Assembly: GCF_036898825.1 (NCBI RefSeq)
Contig: NZ_JARUND010000002.1
Coordinates: forward strand, 1,178,001 to 1,242,000
Direction of reading: 5' to 3'
Source of the DNA: Streptomyces sp. B21-083
Lineage (GTDB): Bacteria; Actinomycetota; Actinomycetes; Streptomycetales; Streptomycetaceae
DNA length: 64,000 nt
Below are positions 1-7,724 of this stretch, piece by piece (positions within the stretch are counted from its first letter, which is position 1; each line of letters begins with the position of its first letter). Below the pieces are notes generated by a model. The model searched no databases and was not told the DNA's origin. It worked only from the letters and a program-made list of their open reading frames with translations. A program made the position numbers and the translations under genes.

Positions 1-1335
1 CGCGTCCGCCTCGTCGGTCCGGTCGTAGCGGATGCCTATGATCACCACACACGAGCGTTCTCCGGTGACCACGACGGTGGCGCCGAAGTTGGCGCCCGTA
101 CCGAGGACGAGCGAGCGGGCCTTCTCGACCATCTCCCGGACCCGGGGCCCGTGCAGGGGGACGACGGGTGCCACGTCGACGTGGGCGATGTGGTCGGGGG
201 TGGTCTGGATCGCCTTGAGGGTGGGGATGCCGATCATGATCTGGTCGGCGGAGAGGACGATCTCGTCGTACTCGTCCGGGGCGTAGACCCGGCGGGCCTC
301 GACCCGGCCGCTCGGGATCTTCGCCCAGGCCGCCTTGATGTGCTTCATCCTGATCCGCACGGTCTCCAGGTCGCCCCAGACGGCCGCGCGGGCTGCCCAG
401 GCACCGACCCCGGCGCGCTCTCCGGCTTCCCGGATCTCGGCGGGGGTGAGCTGATGGTCGGCGGGCACCGGGAGATCCCGCAGCATGTGAGAGGCGCGCA
501 GCGTGGAGAACAGTGCCGGGGCGCCCTCCAGGTACCCGGCAAGCCGCAGTTCACGGATCGTGTCGACCGCGGCCTCCAGGTCCGCGTCCTCGCCGATCGA
601 GAGCATCACCGGCGCGTACGCCTCGGGCAGACGCTTGAGCCAGACACCCATCCTGGTGACGATGCCGAGGTTGGACTGGACGAAGAGCCGGTCGAGGGAC
701 GGGCCCAGGCTGCGCTTGTAGACGTGCCAGGCCTTGCCGTCCGGGAGCGCCCCGGCCCCGGTGCGCAGCAGGTCGCCGTCGGGGAGGACGACCTCGAAGC
801 CGGTGGGGAGCATGTAGTCGGCGCCGTAGTGCTGGTAGGTGTGGCCGGCGTCCATGGAGTTGCCGATGATCGAGCCCCAGCCGAGGTCGGGGCACGGGGT
901 GAGCAGGCGGTGGCCGCCGGCCCGCACGGCTTCGTGGAGATCGAACCAGGTCACACCCGGCTCGACCACCGCGTAGGCGAGTTCCTCGTTGATCTCCAGG
1001 ATGCGGTTCATCTTCTGGAAGCCGAGCTGGATCGAGCCGCGTACGCGGGGTGAGGCTCCTCCGTGTCCGAGGTTGCGGCCCTGGCTGTGCGGCCAGACGG
1101 GGATGCCGTACCGGTTCGCCAGGCGCATGATCGCGCGGACCTGCTCGGTCGAGGACGGCTGGACGACCGCGGCGGCCGCGTACGTCTCGTCGCCGGGGAT
1201 CCAGTAGGCGTCCTTGAACTCGTCGATCGCGGTGCGCTCGATGTGAAGGGAGTCGTCGCCGACGACCGCCGCGAGCTCGCGGACCATCTCGTCCGGGAGG
1301 GAGGGCGGGGCCGGGGGCACGTCGGTCATCGTCAT
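1..1335 (-). CDS. Partial VAO/PCMH-type FAD-dependent phenol oxidase (C-terminus off the window)
   Basis: This is the N-terminal 445 residues of a flavoprotein of the vanillyl-alcohol oxidase / p-cresol methylhydroxylase / eugenol oxidase family, which oxidises para-substituted phenols. The FAD-binding PCMH fold is visible: an NRYGIPVWPHSQGRNLGHGG segment near residues 75-95, then CPDLGWGSIIGNSMDAG near residue 150 and a TGFEVVLPDG strand near 180, closely resembling eugenol oxidase. The start is ATG at 1335 (MTMTD); an alternative in-frame ATG lies at 1329. The reading frame runs open through base 1, so the gene is cut by the window edge and its substrate domain is incomplete. It is divergent from the P450 operon at 1723, and the shared spacer suggests joint control. 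The exact substrate cannot be told from this part. Confidence 0.85.
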   Translation of the reverse strand, partial: MTMTDVPPAPPSLPDEMVRELAAVVGDDSLHIERTAIDEFKDAYWIPGDETYAAAAVVQPSSTEQVRAIMRLANRYGIPVWPHSQGRNLGHGGASPRVRGSIQLGFQKMNRILEINEELAYAVVEPGVTWFDLHEAVRAGGHRLLTPCPDLGWGSIIGNSMDAGHTYQHYGADYMLPTGFEVVLPDGDLLRTGAGALPDGKAWHVYKRSLGPSLDRLFVQSNLGIVTRMGVWLKRLPEAYAPVMLSIGEDADLEAAVDTIRELRLAGYLEGAPALFSTLRASHMLRDLPVPADHQLTPAEIREAGERAGVGAWAARAAVWGDLETVRIRMKHIKAAWAKIPSGRVEARRVYAPDEYDEIVLSADQIMIGIPTLKAIQTTPDHIAHVDVAPVVPLHGPRVREMVEKARSLVLGTGANFGATVVVTGERSCVVIIGIRYDRTDEADA

Positions 1336-1722
1336 CTCATTTCGGGAGTGACTGATCGGGGGCTGGGCCGCCCCGGGTGAGGTCCGAGGACCTTGGGCTC
1401 CGGGCCTGCGGCACGGTTAGCCGCAGCGGAATTTGAAATACCGGCTGGTCTTTGGATTCTGGACCGTATGCCTCGTCGCAACCCCTGTCAACGGACCAAA
1501 CAAAGGAACTTGGTTACCTGCCAAAACCATCGATTTCCGACGCACGACGCGCCAAAAATTGCCCGTGTCCGACGTATTGACATCTTGCCGAGCACGCTCA
1601 AATACTCATTGGAATCTGAAGTCAGACCGGAATCTGAATTGGATCAGACCCCCTGACGTCCACACCGGAGCCGACACGGCGAACGGTGCGCGGCACGCAG
1701 GGGCCGACCTGAGGAAGTCGTG
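1336..1722. promoter_or_regulatory. Divergent promoter region between the phenol oxidase and the P450 operon
   Basis: The 387-bp spacer holds no gene. It becomes AT-rich between about 1490 and 1640. A sigma70-like box TTGACA lies at 1577-1582, with a possible -10 AATACT at 1601-1606 (18-bp spacing) pointing toward the P450. A clean ribosome binding site GAGGAAG at 1711-1717 precedes the P450 ATG. Confidence 0.5.
1611..1650. repeat. Tandem direct repeat GGAATCTGAA with trailing TCAGACC, candidate operator
   Basis: GGAATCTGAA occurs at 1611-1620 and again, identically, at 1629-1638, an 18-bp period. Each copy is followed by TCAGACC (1622-1628 and 1644-1650). The block sits just downstream of the candidate promoter at 1577-1606 and upstream of the P450 gene, where a regulator could bind. 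Regulator identity is unknown. Confidence 0.45.
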
Positions 1723-2907
1723 ATGTCCGCGTTGGAACTCAATGGCGAGAACCTCTTCCGGGACCCGTATCCCGTCTACGCCCGTCTGCGCGAGGAGGCC
1801 CCCGTGGCCTTCTTCGAGGGCACCCACGAATACCTCGTCACCCGCTTCGAGGACTGCCGGGCGGTGGGCGCGAACGACCGGGTGTTCGGGCCGTCCGGCA
1901 GCCCGGACCGGCCGGAGGCCCGGGTGATGGGCATGCCGAACGTGCTGTCCATGACCGGCGAGGACCACCGGCTGCTGCGCCTGGGCATCGACGAGAACCT
2001 CACCCTGGAACGGGTCCGGGGATATGTGGAGGCCCTGACCCGCCCGGTCGTCGAGCGCTGCCTCGCCGAACTGGCGCCGCGCGGAGCGGCCAACCTGACC
2101 GCCGACCTCTTCGAGCCGGTCTCGGTGCGCTGCATCGGCGACGTCATCGGTCTGACCGACACCCCCAACGAGACGCTGGTCGAGTGGTTCCACGCGATGA
2201 GCGCCGGCCTGCAGAACGTCGGGGGCGACCAGGCCGTGTGGGACCGGCTGGACCGGGCGCTGGCCGACATCGACTCCCGGCTCGGGGCGCTGTACGAGCG
2301 GGTGGCCGCAAAGCCCGACCACACCCTGATGAGCCACGTCGTGCGCGGCGGCCTGCCGGACAGCGAGGTGCGCGGCTTCGACAAGGTGCTGCCCACCATG
2401 AAGGTGATCATCCTGGGCGGGCTGCAGGAACCCGGCCACGCGGCCGCGAACGCCTGCACGGGACTGCTGCTCAATCCCGAGCAGGCGCGGACCGTCGCGG
2501 ACACCCCGCAGGAGCACGCGCTGCGCGCCTTCGACGAGGGGCTTCGCTGGATCGCCCCCATCGGCGTCACCCCGCGCGTCGCCGCCGAGGACGTCGTCGT
2601 GGCCGGTACGGCCATCCCGGCCGGGTCCTCCGTCGCCATCGTCATGGCGTCGGCCAACCGGGATCCGGAACGCTTCGAGGACCCCGACCGGTTCGACATG
2701 TTCCGCAAGAAGCGCCCGCACCTGTCCTTCGGCTTCCGGCCGCACTTCTGCTCCGGGCACGCCCTTTCCCGCGCGATGGGCACGATCGCGCTGGAGGAGG
2801 TCTTCCGCCGGCTCCCGAACCTGCGACTGGACGAGAGCCGTGAGGTCGCGGCCAAGGGCTGGCGTTTCCGTGGTGTCACGCACCTTCCCGCCGTCTGGGA
2901 CGCGTGA
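1723..2907 (+). CDS. Cytochrome P450 monooxygenase, first gene of the LigJ/LigK operon
   Basis: A 394-residue soluble bacterial P450. The heme loop FGFRPHFCSGH places the thiolate ligand near Cys343, and EGLR is the K-helix ExxR motif. The I-helix near residues 230-240 reads LGGLQEPGHAAAN, so the usual acid-Thr pair (GxE/DT) is replaced by Glu-Pro-Gly, which is unusual for a monooxygenase. ATG at 1723 is preferred over GTG at 1720 because GAGGAAG lies 6-7 bases upstream. Its redox partners are probably the ferredoxin reductase and ferredoxin of the same operon (6124-7702). Context with a phenol oxidase and a 4,5-cleavage lower pathway suggests O-demethylation or hydroxylation of a lignin-type aromatic; that substrate is an inference. 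Confidence 0.93.
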   Translation: MSALELNGENLFRDPYPVYARLREEAPVAFFEGTHEYLVTRFEDCRAVGANDRVFGPSGSPDRPEARVMGMPNVLSMTGEDHRLLRLGIDENLTLERVRGYVEALTRPVVERCLAELAPRGAANLTADLFEPVSVRCIGDVIGLTDTPNETLVEWFHAMSAGLQNVGGDQAVWDRLDRALADIDSRLGALYERVAAKPDHTLMSHVVRGGLPDSEVRGFDKVLPTMKVIILGGLQEPGHAAANACTGLLLNPEQARTVADTPQEHALRAFDEGLRWIAPIGVTPRVAAEDVVVAGTAIPAGSSVAIVMASANRDPERFEDPDRFDMFRKKRPHLSFGFRPHFCSGHALSRAMGTIALEEVFRRLPNLRLDESREVAAKGWRFRGVTHLPAVWDA

Positions 2908-2908
2908 C

Positions 2909-3946
2909 ATGTCGGGGACGACAGGCCTGGTCATCGACTGCCACGGCCACTTCACCACCGAGCCGCCGGAGTTCCGTGCCTTCCGCACGGCCCAGGTGGC
3001 CTTCGCGGAAGGACGGTCCCCGGACCGCCCTGTCTATGCGGGGGTCGACGACGACACCCTGATCGAGACCATCACGCGCCACCAGCTGCGCCTGCAGCGG
3101 GAGCGCGGCTCGGACCTCACCCTGCTCTCGCCCCGCGCCTCGGGCATGGGACACCACGTCCCGGGCCAGGGCATCGCGACCGAGTGGGCCCGGCTGTCCA
3201 ACGACACCGTGCGGCGCATCTGCGCACTGTTCCCGCTCAACTTCGCGCCCGTGTGCCAGTTGCCCCAGACCGTCGACGGCGACCTCGGGCCCGTTGTCGC
3301 CGAGCTGGAGCGCTGTGTGGCGGCCGGTTTCGTGGGGTGCAACGTCAACCCCGACCCCTCGGGCGGGAGTTGGTCAACTCCACCGCTCCACGACGCCTGG
3401 TGGGACCCGCTGTGGGAGGCCATGATCCGCCTCGACGTACCCGGCATGATCCATGTGTCGGGTTCCTGCTCCCCCGCCCTGCACACGACCGGCGCCCACT
3501 ACATCGCCGCCGACACCGTCGTCTTCATGCAACTGCTGGAGGGCGACCTCTTCGAACGCCACCCGGGCCTGCGGCTGGTCATCCCGCACGGCGGCGGCGC
3601 CGCCCCCTACCACTGGGGCCGCTACCGGGGTCTGTCGATCATGCTCGGCAAGCCCCCGTTGTCCGAACACCTCATGCGCAACCTGTACTTCGACACCTGC
3701 GTGTACCACCAGGCCGGTATCGACACCCTGTTCCGGGTCGTCGCCCCGGAGAACGTCCTCTTCGGATCGGAACTCCTGGGCGCGGTCAAGGCCGTGGACC
3801 CGGAGACCGGCCACCCCTTCGACGACACCAGGCGCTACATCGAGGCGCTCGGCCTCGAGGACCCGACGCGGCAGGCCGTGCTGGAGGGCAACACCCGGCG
3901 CGTCTACCCCCGGCTGGACGCGCTGCTGACCGCACAAGGGCGCTGA
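2909..3946 (+). CDS. ligJ: 4-oxalomesaconate hydratase-like amidohydrolase (LigJ family)
   Basis: A 345-residue amidohydrolase-2 fold protein. It opens with the metal motif VIDCHGHFTT, has HVSG and VIPHGGGAAPYHWGR (more metal ligands), and ends with FGSELLGAVKAVDPETGHPF, a segment typical of LigJ, which hydrates 4-oxalomesaconate to 4-carboxy-4-hydroxy-2-oxoadipate in the protocatechuate/gallate 4,5-cleavage pathway. ATG at 2909 lies one base after the P450 stop, so the two genes are translationally coupled. A LigK-like aldolase two genes downstream strongly supports this assignment over a decarboxylase of the same superfamily. Confidence 0.85.
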   Translation: MSGTTGLVIDCHGHFTTEPPEFRAFRTAQVAFAEGRSPDRPVYAGVDDDTLIETITRHQLRLQRERGSDLTLLSPRASGMGHHVPGQGIATEWARLSNDTVRRICALFPLNFAPVCQLPQTVDGDLGPVVAELERCVAAGFVGCNVNPDPSGGSWSTPPLHDAWWDPLWEAMIRLDVPGMIHVSGSCSPALHTTGAHYIAADTVVFMQLLEGDLFERHPGLRLVIPHGGGAAPYHWGRYRGLSIMLGKPPLSEHLMRNLYFDTCVYHQAGIDTLFRVVAPENVLFGSELLGAVKAVDPETGHPFDDTRRYIEALGLEDPTRQAVLEGNTRRVYPRLDALLTAQGR

Positions 3947-3991
3947 CCACTCACGCACCCGGCATACCCCCCGAACTGGAGCTGCTCTCTC

Positions 3992-4903
3992 ATGACTTCC
4001 GACCTGACACCCGTACGATTCGCCGGCGGCGCCCAGGGCTTCAACTGGCTTCCGGTGTTCGTCGCCGACGAGCTGGGCCTGTTCCGTGAGCACGGTCTGG
4101 AGATCGAGTACCTGCGGCTCGGCTCGGTCGGCAAGGCGACCGCGGCCGTCCGTGACGGCACCGCGGACCTGGCGATCACCCCGCCCGAGGGCGCGGTCGC
4201 CGACTATGTGGCCGGCGGCGCACTGCGCATAGTGGCGGCCAACTCGCTGCGGCTTCCCATGTCGTTGGTCGCCCGTCCCGACGTCGGTTCGGTCGCCGAG
4301 CTGCGTGGAAAGCGCATCGGCACCTCCTCCCTCACCGAGGGCACGGCGCTCTACACACAGATCATGCTGCAGCGGGAAGGACTGTCGTATCCCGGTGACT
4401 ACGAGTACGTCCTCGCCGGTGTGCACACCACCCGCTGGGTGGCGCTTCAGAACGACGAGATCGACTGCGCCCCGCAGCCGGCGCCGTGGAACTTCCTCGC
4501 CGAGCGCGAGGGGTACCGCCTCATCGGCGAGGTGAACGACGCGATCCCCGAGGTGATCTTCGCGGCGGTCATCGGCCGCGACGACTGGACGACGGAGAAC
4601 CGCGACACCGTCGAGCGCCTGCTCGCCGCACTGTCCGAGGCACACGACATCGTCAACGACCCGGCGCAGGACGGCATCACTCTGCCGATCTACCAGCGGA
4701 TCACGACACCCGACGCGCCCGACCTGGCAACCCAGGGTCTGTCCTACACCCGGGACATGGGCATGTGGCCGGCCGGACTCATCGTCACCCCGGAGGCCTG
4801 GGCGGCGACGGCCGACCTCATGGTCCGCGCCGGGCTCCTCACGCCCGAGCAGGCCGCCGACGCGGCCGGTGTGCTCGACACCGGCTTCGGCCGGGGTGAG
4901 TGA
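3992..4903 (+). CDS. NMT1/SsuA-type solute-binding-fold protein without signal peptide
   Basis: 303 residues with the periplasmic-binding fold seen in nitrate/sulfonate/thiamine-precursor binding proteins: an N-terminal FNWLPVFVADELGLFREHG segment, then DLAITPPEGAV and LRGKRIGTSSLTEG. The protein starts directly with the fold (MTSDLTPVRFAGGAQ) and lacks a signal peptide or lipobox, so as annotated it stays in the cytoplasm. It sits between LigJ-like and LigK-like genes and overlaps the latter by 4 bases, with no transporter genes in the operon. Members of this fold include decarboxylases such as 4,5-dihydroxyphthalate decarboxylase, so an enzymatic or ligand-sensing role is as plausible as transport. 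Function is undetermined. Confidence 0.75.
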   Translation: MTSDLTPVRFAGGAQGFNWLPVFVADELGLFREHGLEIEYLRLGSVGKATAAVRDGTADLAITPPEGAVADYVAGGALRIVAANSLRLPMSLVARPDVGSVAELRGKRIGTSSLTEGTALYTQIMLQREGLSYPGDYEYVLAGVHTTRWVALQNDEIDCAPQPAPWNFLAEREGYRLIGEVNDAIPEVIFAAVIGRDDWTTENRDTVERLLAALSEAHDIVNDPAQDGITLPIYQRITTPDAPDLATQGLSYTRDMGMWPAGLIVTPEAWAATADLMVRAGLLTPEQAADAAGVLDTGFGRGE

Positions 4904-5577
4904 CCATGGCCCGGATCGTGACGACGGTCGTACGCGCCGACGCCGAGACCTGTGCGGGCTTCGCGGAGCTGGGTGTGGCCACCGCCCATGAGGCGCAGCA
5001 CCGCACCGGGCTCCTCGACCACCGGCTGCGGCCCCGCCAGTCGGGGCGGATCATCGCGGGCCCGGCGCTGACCTGCGAGGTGCCGCCCGGTGACAACTGG
5101 ATGATCCACGCAGCCCTGGAGCAGGCCCGGCCGGGCGACATCCTTGTCGTCAGCCCGACCTCGCCCTGCGACGACGGCTACTTCGGCGACCTCCTCGCCA
5201 CCTCCGCGCAGGCGAGGGGCGTGTGTGGACTGGTGATCGACGCCGGGGTGCGTGACACCGCGGAACTCAGGGTCATGGAGTTCCCCGTCTGGAGCAGGAC
5301 GGTGAGCGCGCAGGGCTGCGTCAAGGAGACTCTCGCGGACGTCCAGGTCCCGCTGGTCTGCGCGGGCGTCCTGATCAGACCCGGGGACGTGGTCGTCGCG
5401 GACGACGACGGCGTCTGCGTGGTGCCGCGAAAGTCCGCCGCCGAGGTGTTGGCCAATGCCCGCCGCCGGGCCGCGCTGGAGGAGGAGAAGCGGAAGCTCT
5501 ACGCGGTCGGCCGCCTCAGCCTCGACGTCAATGCCATGCGTGCACGCCTGGAGGAGAAGGGACTGACCTATGAGTGA
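4900..5577 (+). CDS. ligK: 4-carboxy-4-hydroxy-2-oxoadipate aldolase-like (LigK/RraA family)
   Basis: A 225-residue RraA-fold protein. The signature GDLLATSAQARGVCGLVIDA followed by GVRD near residues 87-112 matches the metal/substrate site of HMG/CHA aldolases, which split 4-carboxy-4-hydroxy-2-oxoadipate into pyruvate and oxaloacetate. The GTG at 4900 overlaps the upstream stop (GTGA); ATG at 4906 is an alternative giving 223 residues. Position after a LigJ-like hydratase gives the consecutive last two steps of the 4,5-cleavage pathway. RraA-type RNase E regulators share the fold, but the operon argues for the aldolase. Confidence 0.85.
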   Translation: MTMARIVTTVVRADAETCAGFAELGVATAHEAQHRTGLLDHRLRPRQSGRIIAGPALTCEVPPGDNWMIHAALEQARPGDILVVSPTSPCDDGYFGDLLATSAQARGVCGLVIDAGVRDTAELRVMEFPVWSRTVSAQGCVKETLADVQVPLVCAGVLIRPGDVVVADDDGVCVVPRKSAAEVLANARRRAALEEEKRKLYAVGRLSLDVNAMRARLEEKGLTYE

Positions 5578-6127
5578 GACCGCCGGAACCCCGGCCCCCC
5601 GGCGCGTGGTGACCGCCGTCCGGGAGGGCAGGTCGGTCTTCGTCTCCGACGGCCCCGTCCCCAACTCCCACCATTACACCTCCATCCCCGGTATGACCAC
5701 CTCGGTCGTCTATGCCACCGCGGCGCCCCCGCGGCTGCCGCAGGACGAGGGCGAGACTGCACCGCCCCGGCTGCGGGTCCCGCCCGCCCCGGGCGAGACC
5801 CGGCTGATGATCGTCACGTTCCCGCCCGACTCCGTCCTGGCGGACCCGGGGTTCGACCCGGCCGCGGCGGACGCCGAGCAGCGCGAGTTCATCCCCGGCC
5901 TGGCCGAACGGTTCGAACCTCACGCGCCCGGCATGCACCGCACCGAGACGGTGGACTACGACATCGTCCTCGACGGCGAGATCTGGCTCGAACTGGACGA
6001 CGGGGCGACCACCCACCTGCGCCGGGGCGATGTCGCCGTCCAGTGCGGCACCCGGCACGCGTGGCGCAACAAGGGCGACCGGCCCGCGACGATGTGCTTC
6101 GTCTTGATCGGCGGTACACCACGATGA
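5570..6127 (+). CDS. Small cupin-domain protein in the aromatic operon
   Basis: A 185-residue single-cupin protein. The C-terminal barrel is visible as HRTETVDYDIVLDGEIWLEL (near residues 122-142) and DVAVQCGTRHAWRN (near 155-170), giving candidate metal residues His, Glu and a later His. The first 100 residues are less typical. The ATG overlaps the aldolase stop by 8 bases and its own stop overlaps the next ATG, so it is firmly within the operon. It could be an isomerase, a metal-dependent ring-cleavage-type enzyme or an accessory protein; the operon lacks any other obvious ring-cleavage gene. Specific function is not recognisable. Confidence 0.75.
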   Translation: MSETAGTPAPRRVVTAVREGRSVFVSDGPVPNSHHYTSIPGMTTSVVYATAAPPRLPQDEGETAPPRLRVPPAPGETRLMIVTFPPDSVLADPGFDPAAADAEQREFIPGLAERFEPHAPGMHRTETVDYDIVLDGEIWLELDDGATTHLRRGDVAVQCGTRHAWRNKGDRPATMCFVLIGGTPR

Positions 6128-7359
6128 CGACCGAGTACTACGACTGCCTGATCGTCGGCGCCGGGCACGCGGGGGCACAGGCTGCGGTCTCCCTGCGGCA
6201 GGCGGGGTTCGAGGGCAGCGTCGCCCTGCTCGGCAGCGAGCCGGTGGCGCCGTACGAGCGTCCCGCGTTGTCGAAGGAGTACCTGGCCGGGAAGAAGGAC
6301 TTCACCCAACTCCTGCTGCGGCCACCAGAGTTCTGGTCCGAGCAGAACATCGTCCTGGCGCTCGGCCGACGGGCGACCGCCGTCGACGCCGAGGCGCACA
6401 ACGTCACCTGCGAGGACGGCACCACGATCGGCTACGGCTCGCTCGTCTGGTGCGCCGGAGGCACTCCGCGTGCGCTGCGCTGCCCGGGCCACGAGTTGGA
6501 CGGCATCCACGCGATCCGCGACAAGGCCGACTGCGACCGGCTCATGTCGGCACTGCACCGCAGTCACCGCGTCGTGGTGATCGGCGGCGGCTATGTCGGT
6601 CTGGAGGCGGCCGCCGTGCTGAGCGGACTCGGCAAGCAGGTCGTGGTGGTCGAGGCGTTGAGCCGGGTCCTCGCCCGCGTCGCCGCGGAGCCCCTCTCAC
6701 GCTTCTACGAGGCCGAACACCGCGCCCATGGCGTGGAGTTGCGTCTAAGTACGGGAGTCACCGAAATCCTGGGCCGGGACGGCGGGGTGAGCGGGGTACG
6801 CCTCACGGACGGCGCCGTGGTGCCGGCCGACCAGGTGATCGTCGGCATCGGCATCGAGCCTGTGGTCGCACCGCTCCTGGCGGCGGGGGCCGAGGCGGCA
6901 GCGAACGGTCTCGGTGTCCTGGTCGACGACCTGTGCCGCACATCGCTCACCGACGTCTACGCCGCGGGCGACTGCGCGGTGGTGCGGGACGGCCCCGGCA
7001 TCCGTGTCGAGTCCCGGCAGAACGCCTCCGAGCAGGGGGCCACCGCGGCGAAGGCGATCAGTGGGAGGCCCGAACCGCTGCGTCTGGTACCGCTGTTCTG
7101 GTCGAACCAGTACGACCTGCGCCTGCAGACCGTCGGCCTCGGGCACGGCCACGACCAGACCGTCCTGCGTGGTGACCCGGGCAGTCGGAGCTTCACGCTC
7201 GTCTACCTGAAGGACGGCGCGGTCGCCGCCCTCGACTGCGTCAACACGGCCCGGGACTACCTGCAGGGCCGTCGGCTCGTGGAGTCCGGCGCCCGTGTCG
7301 ACCCGGCCCTGCTGGCCGATGCCCGCACATCCCTCAGAGACCTGGCCAAGTCGGCCTGA
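6124..7359 (+). CDS. FAD-dependent ferredoxin reductase (P450 electron donor chain)
   Basis: A 411-residue putidaredoxin/rubredoxin-reductase-type flavoprotein. It has two dinucleotide-binding motifs (IVGAGHAGAQAA for FAD, VVIGGGYVGLEAA for NAD(P)H near residue 160), the YERPALSKEYL segment typical of these reductases and the FAD motif DVYAAGDCA. ATG at 6124 overlaps the cupin stop (ATGA). Followed directly by a [2Fe-2S] ferredoxin, it most likely carries electrons from NADH to the P450 at 1723. Confidence 0.92.
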   Translation: MTTEYYDCLIVGAGHAGAQAAVSLRQAGFEGSVALLGSEPVAPYERPALSKEYLAGKKDFTQLLLRPPEFWSEQNIVLALGRRATAVDAEAHNVTCEDGTTIGYGSLVWCAGGTPRALRCPGHELDGIHAIRDKADCDRLMSALHRSHRVVVIGGGYVGLEAAAVLSGLGKQVVVVEALSRVLARVAAEPLSRFYEAEHRAHGVELRLSTGVTEILGRDGGVSGVRLTDGAVVPADQVIVGIGIEPVVAPLLAAGAEAAANGLGVLVDDLCRTSLTDVYAAGDCAVVRDGPGIRVESRQNASEQGATAAKAISGRPEPLRLVPLFWSNQYDLRLQTVGLGHGHDQTVLRGDPGSRSFTLVYLKDGAVAALDCVNTARDYLQGRRLVESGARVDPALLADARTSLRDLAKSA

Positions 7360-7384
7360 GCCCCGTCCCCGGAGGTACCCGAAC

Positions 7385-7702
7385 ATGCAGATCACCGTCA
7401 CGACCCGGGACGGCGAGATCCACCCGGTCGAAGCGCGCACGGGCCTGTCCCTGATGCAGAACATACGGAACGCGGGAGTCGACGAACTGGAGGCAATCTG
7501 CGGTGGCTCGCTCTCCTGCGCGACCTGCCATGTCTACGTGGACAGCCTGCCACCCGGCGCCGAACTCACCCCCCGGTCGGCGGACGAGGCGGACCTCCTG
7601 GAAGCCTGCGACGACCTGGCGGAGAACTCCCGGCTGTCCTGCCAGCTCGTGTTCGACCCCGCGCTCGACGGGATGCGCGTGACGATCGCGCCCGAGTACT
7701 GA
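7385..7702 (+). CDS. [2Fe-2S] putidaredoxin-type ferredoxin
   Basis: 105 residues with the cluster-binding pattern C-x5-C-x2-C (CGGSLSCATC, near residues 39-48) and the distant fourth Cys in RLSCQ. GGAGGT precedes the ATG. It is the second half of a class I P450 redox chain with the reductase just upstream and would deliver electrons to the P450 at the head of the operon. It resembles the ferredoxin at 28688 in layout, including the HVYVD segment. Confidence 0.93.
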   Translation: MQITVTTRDGEIHPVEARTGLSLMQNIRNAGVDELEAICGGSLSCATCHVYVDSLPPGAELTPRSADEADLLEACDDLAENSRLSCQLVFDPALDGMRVTIAPEY

Positions 7703-7724
7703 TCACACCCGAGACCCGAGAGAG

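Noticed and set aside
1577..1598. TTGAC at the P450 promoter considered as a fifth copy of the shared element
   Set aside because: No GTCAA or TCAAT half-site at 4 or 7 bases; spacing does not fit.
1606..2988. Leftward 460-residue open frame antisense to the P450
   Set aside because: Shadow of the P450 and LigJ reading frames; no recognisable domain and an Asp/Gly/Val-biased composition typical of antisense GC-rich DNA.
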